Of a stretch of 48,390 nucleotides of DNA, positions 1-6,245 are shown piece by piece (within the stretch, counting starts at the first letter, position 1; each line of letters begins with the position of its first letter). Position numbers and translations under genes: made by a program. Origin of the DNA: Chloroflexota bacterium (GTDB taxonomy: Bacteria; Chloroflexota; Anaerolineae; Anaerolineales; Villigracilaceae); assembly GCA_016235425.1 (NCBI GenBank), contig JACRLC010000048.1:1-48390 (forward strand), written 5' to 3'. The notes under the pieces were generated by a model. The model saw nothing but the letters and a program-made list of their open reading frames with translations. It was not told the DNA's origin and did no database searches.

Positions 1-1
1 C

Positions 2-139
2 GGCGGTTTCTTGGGGCGCAAATCTGATGGCGAACCAGGCATTGTCGTTATTTGGCGCGGATGGAAAAGATTACAAGATTTGGCTGCAACTTGGAATCTG
101 ATTGCCGAGACTCGCGTTCAAGTTGTGGGTAATAGATAG
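2..139 (+). pseudogene. IS4-type transposase, C-terminal end only
   Basis: The frame open from the window edge encodes 45 residues beginning GGFLGRKSDGEPG and containing WRGWKRLQDLA. This is the usual closing segment of IS4-family DDE transposases, which cut and paste insertion sequences. The rest of the gene lies outside the window, so it cannot be said whether the element is intact. The reading ends at TAG, and a few bases later the first hsdS-tail remnant begins with no obvious spacer, so the element probably inserted into or beside the hsdS-tail array. Family recognition rests on motif memory only; confidence is moderate to good. Confidence 0.7.
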
Positions 140-155
140 TTAGAGGAGAGTTGTG

Positions 156-260
156 ATGGCGAAGGTCAACGTGGTGCGAGGGCTACAGTCCGCGGGCGGG
201 GAGGAATTGTCCGCGCTGATGCCGTCCGTGTTGGATAAGGCGTTCAAGGGAGAGTTGTGA
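156..260 (+). pseudogene. hsdS 3'-tail remnant, copy A
   Basis: A 34-residue reading frame (MAKVNVVRGLQSAGGEELSA...) ends in SVLDKAFKGEL. It matches the conserved C-terminal end of type I restriction specificity subunits (HsdS), where the distal conserved helix is followed by LLPSVLDRAFKGEL. The target-recognition domains are missing, so it cannot act as HsdS. Its stop codon overlaps the start of the next gene (TGATG), and the purine-rich tail AAGGGAGAG forms that gene's ribosome binding site. A further 12 bases of an older copy (GGAGAGTTGTGA) sit just upstream, next to the transposase fragment. Confidence 0.65.
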
Positions 261-718
261 TGACAAAAAAGAAAAAAAGGGTCGCAGACATCTCGCTCAT
301 GCAGGAATTTGCGAAACAGGTAAAAACGGAACATAAGAACATGAAATTCCTGTTCAACGTAAAAAGCGAGATCAATATGTCGGACGCAATAACGCGTCTG
401 ATCGAGCCTTTCAAAGACGAGGCGACTGATTATGAATCTTTCAGAGGGCTTGTCGCCCTTGCATGCATTGCGTGGAACACGTCCCTTTTCTCCAAAGAGA
501 AGCAGGAAAAGATACTGGGTGAAATGATGGACGTCTACGAAGGAAGTATCGAAGATCAAGTTGATGCCTTTAATCTACTCGGTGAGTTGATGGAGAGAAA
601 AAGAAAACTGTTTCCCAACGTTTCGAGAATGATCGTCGAACACAAAGTCACGGATCGGGGAGGCGATTTTCACATTGCAATTGCTTCCACGTTGGAAAAG
701 AAGGATGGTGGAAAATGA
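260..718 (+). CDS. hypothetical protein, 152 aa
   Basis: Not recognised. It is a soluble, charged, mostly helical-looking protein with a Lys-rich start (MTKKKKRV), no signal peptide and no membrane segment. The ATG at 260 is chosen over the GTG at 257 because the AAGGGAGAG of hsdS-tail copy A lies at the right distance and the stop and start overlap as TGATG, which suggests translational coupling. Its own stop overlaps the start of hsdS-tail copy B (ATGA at 715-718). It therefore sits as cargo between two copies of the same hsdS tail. The position, near a restriction remnant, a toxin-antitoxin pair and a transposase, suggests an accessory or defence-related role, but nothing in the protein proves this. 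Confidence 0.6.
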   Translation: MTKKKKRVADISLMQEFAKQVKTEHKNMKFLFNVKSEINMSDAITRLIEPFKDEATDYESFRGLVALACIAWNTSLFSKEKQEKILGEMMDVYEGSIEDQVDAFNLLGELMERKRKLFPNVSRMIVEHKVTDRGGDFHIAIASTLEKKDGGK

Positions 719-831
719 ATCTTCTTCAGGTGAAGGTTAACGCGCTGCGGGAGTTCCAGTCCGTGAGCGGGGAGGAGTTGTCCGTGTTGATGCCGTCCGT
801 GCCGGATAGGGCGTTCAAGGGAGAACTATGA
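715..831 (+). pseudogene. hsdS 3'-tail remnant, copy B
   Basis: A 38-residue frame containing QVKVNALREFQSVSGEEL and ending PDRAFKGEL, clearly related to copy A and to the C-terminus of type I restriction specificity subunits. It starts inside the stop of the preceding gene (ATGA) and its stop overlaps the start of copy C, so copies B and C are in tandem. It carries a few more residues (MNLLQ) than copies A and C before the shared KVNALRE segment. No target-recognition domain is present. Confidence 0.6.
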
Positions 832-935
832 TGGCGAAGGTCAACGCGCCGCGAGAGTTACAGTCCGCGGACGGGGAGGAATTGTCCGTGTTGATGCCGT
901 CCGTGTTGGATAGGGCGTTTAAGGGAGAGTTGTGA
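831..935 (+). pseudogene. hsdS 3'-tail remnant, copy C
   Basis: A 34-residue frame (MAKVNAPRELQSADGEEL..., ending LDRAFKGEL) directly abutting copy B. It is the same length as copy A and differs at only a few codons, so A and C probably arose by duplication of one 105-base unit. The following gene does not overlap it; a promoter-like TATAAT lies about 22 bases downstream. Confidence 0.6.
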
Positions 936-954
936 ACCAATTCTCACCTCTGCT

Positions 955-963
955 TGTTATAAT
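955..963 (+). promoter_or_regulatory. extended -10 promoter for the 982-2022 unit
   Basis: TGTTATAAT is a TGn-extended -10 element 18 bases before the start of the next gene, whose Shine-Dalgarno AAAAGGAG follows. No convincing -35 hexamer sits at standard spacing. It would drive the DUF6941-like gene and the hicA/hicB-like pair as one transcript ending at the hairpin at 2037-2070. Confidence 0.45.
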
Positions 964-981
964 GAACCAAAAGGAGAAACC

Positions 982-1398
982 ATGAGACCGTTATTATTCC
1001 TTGTTGCCGATTATGCAAATATCACGCGCGAAGGAAAACTCAATGTGATGGGCATATTCAATGATATATACGCCAATAATTTTCCAGCCCGCCACTCTTC
1101 AATGCATATTGTCGCGAAATTAGGCGCTGAACTCGGCGAATACGGACAAACTCGAAATTTCACGGTCAAACTTCTGGATGAAGACGGTAACCAAATTATG
1201 GATGTTACGGGGCAATTTCAAGTGCCAAGAGGCGAACGCGGCAGGAAACCAGAGGTAAACATAATTCTCGAATTGAAGGATGTGGTTTTTCCTAAACCTG
1301 GCGCATATCAGTTTGTCATTCTTGTTGACAGAGACCATAAAGGTGAACTGAGCCTATACGTGAATCAATTGGAAGCGCCCAAATCAGCCGCGGAGTAG
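982..1398 (+). CDS. DUF6941-like family protein, 138 aa
   Basis: A soluble protein with a start resembling the DUF6941 family (LLFLVADYANITREGKLNVMG), then a probable beta-sandwich with alternating hydrophobic strands; there is no signal peptide or membrane segment. The function of this family is not established to my knowledge, and the family name comes from memory of the N-terminal motif. The start at 982 is supported by AAAAGGAG just upstream. The hicA-like gene begins four bases after its stop, so the three genes 982-2022 probably form one operon. A link to the toxin-antitoxin pair is possible but unproven; it may be a passenger gene placed between hsdS-tail copies C and D. Confidence 0.55.
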   Translation: MRPLLFLVADYANITREGKLNVMGIFNDIYANNFPARHSSMHIVAKLGAELGEYGQTRNFTVKLLDEDGNQIMDVTGQFQVPRGERGRKPEVNIILELKDVVFPKPGAYQFVILVDRDHKGELSLYVNQLEAPKSAAE

Positions 1399-1402
1399 CG
1401 CT

Positions 1403-1663
1403 ATGCCATCCAAAGCCAAGAAACTCTTGGAGCAAATGCGGAACTCCAAATCAAATTGGAAACGGGCTGATCTTGACAAGCTTTATGAAGGATTTGGTTT
1501 TTTAATTTCGCACGGTGGAAATCATGATATTGCCAAACATCCTGATTTTCCACAATTACGGGCGACTCTTCCGCGCCATCGTGAATTAGCCAAAGGATAT
1601 GTGGAATTTGCGGTAAAATTAATTGACAGATTATTGGAACTCCAAAAAGAAAGCGAAGGATAG
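1403..1663 (+). CDS. hicA: HicA-like type II toxin (mRNA interferase)
   Basis: An 86-residue basic protein with the core expected of HicA toxins: an N-terminal helix, FGFLISHGGNHDIAKHP in which the first His after GGN would be catalytic, then LPRH and a C-terminal helix. HicA proteins have a double-stranded-RNA-binding-like fold and cleave mRNA when free of antitoxin. It is longer than the roughly 60-residue minimal HicA. The next gene starts three bases after its stop and encodes a HicB-like protein, the classic toxin-then-antitoxin order. Confidence in the pair is higher than in either gene alone. No experimental activity can be inferred from sequence. Confidence 0.7.
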   Translation: MPSKAKKLLEQMRNSKSNWKRADLDKLYEGFGFLISHGGNHDIAKHPDFPQLRATLPRHRELAKGYVEFAVKLIDRLLELQKESEG

Positions 1664-1665
1664 CC

Positions 1666-2022
1666 ATGGACACACGCTCAAAAGCCGAAGAACTGGCAAG
1701 GCGTCCCTATTTGATTATGACTTCTGTCGAAGAAACGACGGACGACCAACCGATTCATTTTGCCCGCGTTCTTGAAATGGATGGATGTTTCGGGCAGGGC
1801 GCATCCCGTGATGAAGCCATTGCCGATTTGCGGTCAGCAATAGTGGATTTTATCGAAAGCCTTCTTGAAGATGGATTACCCGTGCCTGAACCCACAAAAG
1901 TGGATTCGACTCTTGGAACTGCTACTCAGGGTGTTTTCACATTTATTGCTCAGGGCAAGAAACTCCAAAAGCAAATTGAAAACTATCAAGATGATTATGT
2001 GTTATTAGCGCAAACAACCTAA
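1666..2022 (+). CDS. hicB: HicB-like antitoxin
   Basis: A 118-residue acidic protein with a partly degraded RNase-H-like HicB fold: strands containing YLIMTSVEE and HFARVLEMDGCFGQGASRDEAIADLRSAIVDFIESLLEDG, the GCFGQGxSxDEAxxxLRxAI pattern being typical of HicB. HicB proteins bind HicA and block its RNase site, and often repress the operon through a C-terminal DNA-binding domain. Here the C-terminal part (VFTFIAQGKKLQKQIENYQDDY) is short and no clear ribbon-helix-helix or helix-turn-helix is visible, so autoregulation is uncertain. A strong hairpin terminator follows. Confidence 0.7.
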   Translation: MDTRSKAEELARRPYLIMTSVEETTDDQPIHFARVLEMDGCFGQGASRDEAIADLRSAIVDFIESLLEDGLPVPEPTKVDSTLGTATQGVFTFIAQGKKLQKQIENYQDDYVLLAQTT

Positions 2023-2036
2023 AACCAATATCTTGC

Positions 2037-2070
2037 AACTGCCTCCCGTCTTCACAAGGAGGCAGTTTTT
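2037..2070 (+). terminator. Rho-independent terminator after hicB
   Basis: AACTGCCTCC (2037-2046) pairs with GGAGGCAGTT (2058-2067) and is followed by further T residues. It ends the DUF6941-like/HicA/HicB unit. Confidence 0.75.
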
Positions 2071-2126
2071 GATTAATGATGTAACAAGTACAAAAGTTTG
2101 TAATGAAACTTCCCGATTTGCAAATA

Positions 2127-2276
2127 ATGACAAACGGACAGCGGCGCATTGTGGCGTATTTCGATAGCGTCCAAGCGCGGCTGGCATCGCTGCGGGAGCT
2201 GCAGTCTGAAACGCAAGAAGAGTTGGACGCGTTGTTACCGTCCGTGCTGGATAGGGCATTCATGGGAGAGTCGTGA
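2127..2276 (+). pseudogene. hsdS 3'-tail remnant, copy D (longest)
   Basis: A 49-residue frame starting MTNGQRRIVAYFDSVQARLA, followed by SLRELQSETQEELDALLPS and ending LDRAFMGES. This is the complete distal conserved region of a type I restriction specificity subunit, including the QRRIVAYxDxxQ helix that copies A-C lack. No target-recognition domain precedes it, so it cannot specify DNA binding. It is the best evidence that the shorter copies come from hsdS. A later small gene (YdbC-like) follows about 70 bases downstream. Confidence 0.7.
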
Positions 2277-2348
2277 CGAGACCTGAAGCAATGTCCGAAA
2301 TTAAAAAGGATAAACTCGAGAAAAACAATCTTTGAGGAGATGCAGGCA

Positions 2349-2570
2349 ATGGCTGAAATCAAATACGAAATTATCAAGCAGGTTGGCGTGCTTTCCAAGT
2401 CCGCTTCGGGGTGGGCTAAGGAAATCAATTTGATCAGTTGGAATGACAGAGAACCGAAATACGACATACGCGACTGGTCAGCGGACCGCGAGAAGATGGG
2501 AAAGGGTGTGACCCTGTCCAAAGAAGAATTGCTGGCGCTGAAAGAGATACTGAATACAATAGATCTGTAA
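2349..2570 (+). CDS. YdbC/PC4-like single-stranded DNA-binding protein
   Basis: A 73-residue protein (MAEIKYEIIKQVGVLSKS..., then WAKEINLISWNDREPKYDIRDW and MGKGVTLSKEELLALKEIL) that closely follows the YdbC family. These are bacterial homologues of the eukaryotic PC4 coactivator that dimerise and bind single-stranded DNA or RNA through a curved beta-sheet followed by a helix. The length fits the family. The ATG at 2349 is preferred to the one at 2340: GAGGAG (2334-2339) directly touches the 2340 ATG, leaving no spacer, but is nine bases from 2349, and MAEIK is the family's normal start. It stands alone after hsdS-tail copy D. Confidence 0.75.
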   Translation: MAEIKYEIIKQVGVLSKSASGWAKEINLISWNDREPKYDIRDWSADREKMGKGVTLSKEELLALKEILNTIDL

Positions 2571-2705
2571 TTTCAATATGGAAGATGGTCGTGTCTCTGG
2601 GTGAGGCGATCCGCTTGATAAAGGAAGTGGATGCGGTGATGGCCGTCAAGGGAAGGGACTGACGAATTGCCATAACTTTCAACTGACCCATTTCACGAGC
2701 AAAAG

Positions 2706-2744
2706 CCTCCCCCAAATATCCTGCTCCTGGATATTTGGGGGAGG
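2706..2744. repeat. 16-bp perfect inverted repeat
   Basis: CCTCCCCCAAATATCC (2706-2721) is the exact reverse complement of 2729-2744, with a seven-base loop. There is no T-run on either side, so it is not a standard terminator. It is either a dispersed palindrome or a strong transcript-end hairpin in the 258-base gap before the next gene. Nothing else convincing is seen in that gap apart from a possible 25-codon frame at 2585-2662 that I do not recognise. Confidence 0.7.
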
Positions 2745-2828
2745 TTGGAGGGGGCAGATGTGATGGTACACTGATGACGGCGCACGTCTGAATGATTTCT
2801 CCATCAAAACCACAAGAAAGGCGATTTT

Positions 2829-3800
2829 ATGGATATAAAAGTGCAAATCCCTTTCGCGGTTGATCTAACCAAGGAAAGAGGCTGGTCACAACTCGACAAA
2901 TATCTTTATTTTGTTGCCAGGTTCAATTTGCATATCGAGCAGGGCCAGGCAGAAGACCCAATGTCCTTCGGTGAAATCCTGAGAACGTACCACACAACAG
3001 ATTTTTCGGAGACCGAAGTGGTCAAAGACTTCGAGGAAGAGTGTATCATTGCTGATGTCAACGAGACCACCAGCACGGCGCTTTTTGAGAACGAACTGGC
3101 CGCAAAGGTCACAGGTGAAATCACGGGCGGTGTAATGTCCCCTTTGTATGAAGTCTCCGCCAAAGTCGGGTCTTCGCTCGAGCAAACCATCCGCTCCAGT
3201 GCAGGGTTATCGCTTAAGTCGGCCCAATCGGTTTCCAGGCGGGTGAAGAAGAGTTTTACGATCAGCCAGAAAATCAAATCCGGCGCGAAGGAACTGCACT
3301 ACGCCGTGGTCGGTTACAGGAAATATAGCTGGGATGTATATTTGCATTATATTGACTATCTATTCGTGGAATATAAATCCACGGCATTGGGATTGCGGAA
3401 GAAGAAGAGAAACCTGCCGCGTCCCAACGGGCCAAACCACGTGAACCGAATCCCAATCAACATACCCTTGTTTAGGTTGTATTTTTGGGAGCTTGAATCT
3501 GAAAGCTCCCTGCTGTTCACGGAAACAGAATACAGGCAGTTGCCCAAAATCGATCATCCCGAGCGGGTGGTTTTCGAGGAATTACACGCTGAACTAAAAA
3601 AACCTTTACCCGCCAAACCTGAGCGGCCAACCCTGTATACCCTTTCGAACATCGCTTTTCCTCTACGCTGGATTGACAGGAGCGGCGAATGGACACGCGA
3701 AGAGTTAATGAAAACCGAGCTGGAGGAAGCTGAAGGATCGGCCTGGTGGTTTCAATATGGGCCGGGAAGAAAACGGAGCTACAAAACCAAGAAACTATGA
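2829..3800 (+). CDS. hypothetical protein paired with Nmad2, 323 aa
   Basis: Not recognised. It is a soluble protein without a signal peptide or a clear membrane helix. The first third is acidic; the middle (residues about 95-150) is Ser/Thr/Lys-rich; then comes an aromatic patch WDVYLHYIDYLFVEYK (about residues 168-185) followed by the basic GLRKKKRNLPRP; the C-terminus is strongly basic. ATG at 2829 follows AAGAAAGGCG. Its TGA overlaps the ATG of the next gene (ATGA at 3797-3800), so the two are translationally coupled and probably act together. The partner resembles nucleotide-modification-associated domain 2 proteins, hinting at a nucleic-acid or defence setting, but no enzyme motif is visible here. 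Confidence 0.6.
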   Translation: MDIKVQIPFAVDLTKERGWSQLDKYLYFVARFNLHIEQGQAEDPMSFGEILRTYHTTDFSETEVVKDFEEECIIADVNETTSTALFENELAAKVTGEITGGVMSPLYEVSAKVGSSLEQTIRSSAGLSLKSAQSVSRRVKKSFTISQKIKSGAKELHYAVVGYRKYSWDVYLHYIDYLFVEYKSTALGLRKKKRNLPRPNGPNHVNRIPINIPLFRLYFWELESESSLLFTETEYRQLPKIDHPERVVFEELHAELKKPLPAKPERPTLYTLSNIAFPLRWIDRSGEWTREELMKTELEEAEGSAWWFQYGPGRKRSYKTKKL

Positions 3801-4450
3801 AACTATATTCCTACACCCTTCGCTACGATAGCGGCTCTGCTCCCAATCCATATTGGGGCATTTGCACGCTTGTGCTTTGCAAGCCCGCCATCCGTCTCGC
3901 CGCGGAGGTGGACGATTGGATCGTTGGGCTGGGGTCGGTCAATTCGCCGCTGGGAGATATTTCGGATCACGTGGTTTATGCGATGAAGGTCACAAGCAAG
4001 CTGACGCTGGAGGAGTACGATCAGTTCTGCAAAACCTTTCTCCCGAAGAAACTGCCAGATTGGGGAAACCGGGATTATCGCAGGCGCATGGGAGATTGCG
4101 CCTACAACTATTCGAGTCCCATCCCGAAGATGCGGACGAGCGTCCATAACGAGGACAACCGCGAGCGGGATTTGAGCGGGAAGTATGCGCTCCTTTCCAA
4201 GCAGTTTTATTATTTCGGGAACAAACCTGTCAAATTGCCCGATGAGCTTCGTCCGATCATGCACGCCTCGCCACAAGGACATAAGTCCGATTCAAATGAG
4301 CCGTATGTCGAAACATTCGTCAAATGGATCGAGGGATTGGATTATCCGCCAAACAAGATCATTGGGGAGCCGCAATTGAAGGAAGAGTATTCGCACGAAA
4401 AAGAACTTCAGGCCAGGTGTTCAGCGCAGGATTTGGAAGAAGATGAATGA
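3797..4450 (+). CDS. Nmad2-like nucleotide modification associated protein
   Basis: A 217-residue protein whose first 80 residues match the pattern I associate with nucleotide modification associated domain 2: MKLYSYTLRYDSGSAPNPYWG, then CTLVLCKPAIR, then DDWIVGLGSVNSP and VVYAMKVTSKLTLEEY. Nmad families were defined by gene neighbourhoods with hypermodified-base and DNA-modification enzymes; their biochemistry is largely unknown, and the fold is proposed to recognise or modify nucleotides. The start at 3797 is chosen because it overlaps the upstream stop and gives the family N-terminus; a longer upstream extension in frame has no such support. Acidic C-terminus (DLEEDE). No modification enzyme lies nearby inside the window. 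Confidence 0.65.
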   Translation: MKLYSYTLRYDSGSAPNPYWGICTLVLCKPAIRLAAEVDDWIVGLGSVNSPLGDISDHVVYAMKVTSKLTLEEYDQFCKTFLPKKLPDWGNRDYRRRMGDCAYNYSSPIPKMRTSVHNEDNRERDLSGKYALLSKQFYYFGNKPVKLPDELRPIMHASPQGHKSDSNEPYVETFVKWIEGLDYPPNKIIGEPQLKEEYSHEKELQARCSAQDLEEDE

Positions 4451-4556
4451 CTCACCTCCAGGCACAAGTCCTTGCCTTGCAATAAGGCTTTGATGTACTA
4501 TATTGTAAGCACATCGTTCCGTTCATCATTTCCATTTTTTGTGGGAGGAAGAGACC

Positions 4557-5366
4557 ATGAAGAAAAACCATTCACACCGCATGCGGGCCGTCATAGCGGG
4601 CCTTGCACTGATCGCCCTGGCGTGCAATATATCCGTGGACCTGGGGACGACAAATCCCACGCAGACTCCGTTCCAGCTTCCAACAGAGATTCCATCCCTG
4701 GCGGCATCTGCCACCATCCCGCCTGAACCCGTTGCCCTGGACACTGTCACTCCCCTGCCCACGCCCGGCAGTGTTGCCACGGAGGAGACAAGCCAGGCAA
4801 TGGCGGAGGTTCAGGACTATTACGAAAAAGGCTACCTGCCATTTCAAAACGGACAGCTCTACTTGTTGGATGATTTTTCAAAAACAACGCCATTGCTCAA
4901 CGTGTTCGACTTCACGAGGACCGGCCAGCAGGTGCAGGAATTTGCCCTGTGGGCCGATATTGAACTGGATACAACCGGTTCAACCAATTACCCGGACTAT
5001 ACGGGGTGCGGGTTCGCCTACCGGGTGCAGAATAACAGCGACGGGTACACGGCGATCCTGACGAACGAGGCGGTGCGGATGGGTTATTGCAAAAGCGGTA
5101 TGCGCCAATGCGACCTGTTCGGCACAACGTTTGGAACCGGCAATGTCAGTGTGCCCAACAAAACGAAAACACAATTCTCATTTGCCGTAAACAAGAACTT
5201 CGCTTACGTGCTGGTGAACGGCATTCTGGTGGGCCAGTACACTCTTTTTACGACGAAACTGCTTGGCATGGGAGAAATTGATTACGCCGTGGTCTCGAAT
5301 ATCAACGCCGGTTATTGGACATCATGCAAGATCTCGAATGTCCGCGTGTGGGAGTCGAATCCATGA
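4557..5366 (+). CDS. lipoprotein with a lectin-like/LamG-type domain
   Basis: A 269-residue secreted lipoprotein. The basic start MKKNHSHRMR is followed by a hydrophobic stretch and the lipobox LIALACN (lipidated Cys about residue 22), then a Thr/Pro/Ser-rich linker of about 60 residues. The globular part (about 95-265) has LYLLDDFSK..., GCGFAYRVQNNSDGYTAIL, VNKNFAYVLVNGILVGQY and a closing SNVRVWESN; this arrangement is typical of concanavalin-A-like jelly-roll domains used by these bacteria on the outside of the membrane. It may bind a ligand or sugar, but no catalytic residues are evident. ATG 4557 has GGGAGGA seven or eight bases upstream. Single gene with its own repeats downstream. Confidence 0.65.
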   Translation: MKKNHSHRMRAVIAGLALIALACNISVDLGTTNPTQTPFQLPTEIPSLAASATIPPEPVALDTVTPLPTPGSVATEETSQAMAEVQDYYEKGYLPFQNGQLYLLDDFSKTTPLLNVFDFTRTGQQVQEFALWADIELDTTGSTNYPDYTGCGFAYRVQNNSDGYTAILTNEAVRMGYCKSGMRQCDLFGTTFGTGNVSVPNKTKTQFSFAVNKNFAYVLVNGILVGQYTLFTTKLLGMGEIDYAVVSNINAGYWTSCKISNVRVWESNP

Positions 5367-5382
5367 TGCCTGACGCAACCTG

Positions 5383-5502
5383 AATTCGGGATAAGGTTAT
5401 TGGACGCTGATAAACGCCGATTCCGCTGATAGGGAAAGAAAAAATCCGCGTTTTTCAGCGTGAATCAGCGTCCTGAAAATCGAATCTACGCCATCCCGAA
5501 TT
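5383..5502. repeat. nested palindromic element, about 120 bp
   Basis: Outer arms AATTCGGGAT (5383-5392) and ATCCCGAATT (5493-5502) enclose inner arms GGACGCTGAT (5402-5411) and ATCAGCGTCC (5464-5473). The interior has more pairing between GATAAACGCC-like and GCGTTTTTCAGC-like pieces. It looks like a dispersed intergenic palindrome rather than a terminator. It fills the first half of the gene-free stretch 5367-5711. Confidence 0.55.
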
Positions 5503-5511
5503 GACGTTATG

Positions 5512-5630
5512 TAACTCACCTTACGCAGAACGTCCCGCCCCGTCCTGGCCCGGACGGGACAGGGAAGGTTCTCGTAATTCAGGTTTATCTTCTGCTAAAA
5601 CCTTCGGGACGGTGCGTAACATCAGTTATG
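5512..5630. repeat. possible small non-autonomous element (MITE-like)
   Basis: The left end (TAACTCACCTTACGCAGAAC, then GTCCCG) and the reverse complement of the right end (TAACTGATGTTACGCACC, then GTCCCG) match imperfectly over about 25 bases. No open frame lies between them. It could be a miniature inverted-repeat element or just another REP-type palindrome; a search for further copies in the genome would decide. Confidence 0.35.
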
Positions 5631-5711
5631 TAAGCCGAATTGGCAATCCGACTTACATCGCGATTAGAATATAGCCGACGATTTCAATTTACACTACAAG
5701 GAGTCTTTTCA

Positions 5712-6029
5712 ATGGATCAATCGAACCAACCCATAAACTATGGCACGCCACCCACATCCCTGCCGACAAGTGTGCTGGCAATCGTCAGCCTGGTTGCAGG
5801 CATACTGGGCTTTGGAGTCTTTCCTCTGATCGGGAGTATCGCCGCGATCGTGACCGGTTACCTGGCGCGGCAGGAAACCAGGTCGGTGCCGCCGAGGGCC
5901 AGCGGAGACGGGATGGCTACAGCTGGGATCATCATGGGCATCGTCCAGCTTGTGCTGGGAATTCTTGCAGTCTGCTGTTTTATCGCGTATTTTGTTTTTG
6001 TCATAGGCTATGTGAGCACAAGCCAATAG
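5712..6029 (+). CDS. DUF4190-type small membrane protein
   Basis: A 105-residue protein with a polar N-terminus (MDQSNQPINYGTPPTSLPTS) and hydrophobic segments around residues 17-52 and 76-102, separated by a loop with basic and Pro residues (RQETRSVPPRASGDG) followed by MATAGIIMGIVQLVLGI. The arrangement SVLAIVSLVAGILG ... IGSIAAIVTGYLA is characteristic of DUF4190 membrane proteins, whose role is unknown. ATG 5712 has AAGGAG eight bases upstream. Monocistronic; a terminator follows. Confidence 0.7.
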   Translation: MDQSNQPINYGTPPTSLPTSVLAIVSLVAGILGFGVFPLIGSIAAIVTGYLARQETRSVPPRASGDGMATAGIIMGIVQLVLGILAVCCFIAYFVFVIGYVSTSQ

Positions 6030-6085
6030 GCTCCTTTGCCGCCCTGTCTCCCCTCAAATCCGCACTTCTGAGAAACGCAAACCAA

Positions 6086-6122
6086 TACAGGCCGTCCTTT
6101 GCGAAGACGGCCTGTATGTTTT
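6086..6122 (+). terminator. Rho-independent terminator
   Basis: TACAGGCCGTC (6086-6096) pairs with GACGGCCTGTA (6106-6116), followed by TGTTTT. It terminates the DUF4190-type gene. Confidence 0.75.
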
Positions 6123-6173
6123 CCATATAACGGAACCAGGCCTGAGGTCCGTGCGGGAGGCGGGAGTTGGGGA

Positions 6174-6179
6174 TATAAT
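6174..6179 (+). promoter_or_regulatory. candidate -10 for the diguanylate cyclase
   Basis: TATAAT 67 bases before the GGDEF gene start; no clear -35 upstream. It would give a leader of about 60 bases. Confidence 0.3.
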
Positions 6180-6245
6180 AAATTTATCAAGCGAAACCAG
6201 GTCCAATAAGGGGAGCATCTCAAAAATAAAATTCAGGTAAAGGCC

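Noticed and set aside
156..935. hsdS-tail repeats considered as a CRISPR or attachment-site array
   Set aside because: Copies are coding, about 105 bases, unevenly spaced and diverged at codon level; no cas gene or integrase is nearby.
2585..2662. 25-codon frame (MVVSLGEAIRLIKEVDA...)
   Set aside because: No ribosome binding site, no recognised family and too short to support as a gene; could be a fragment.
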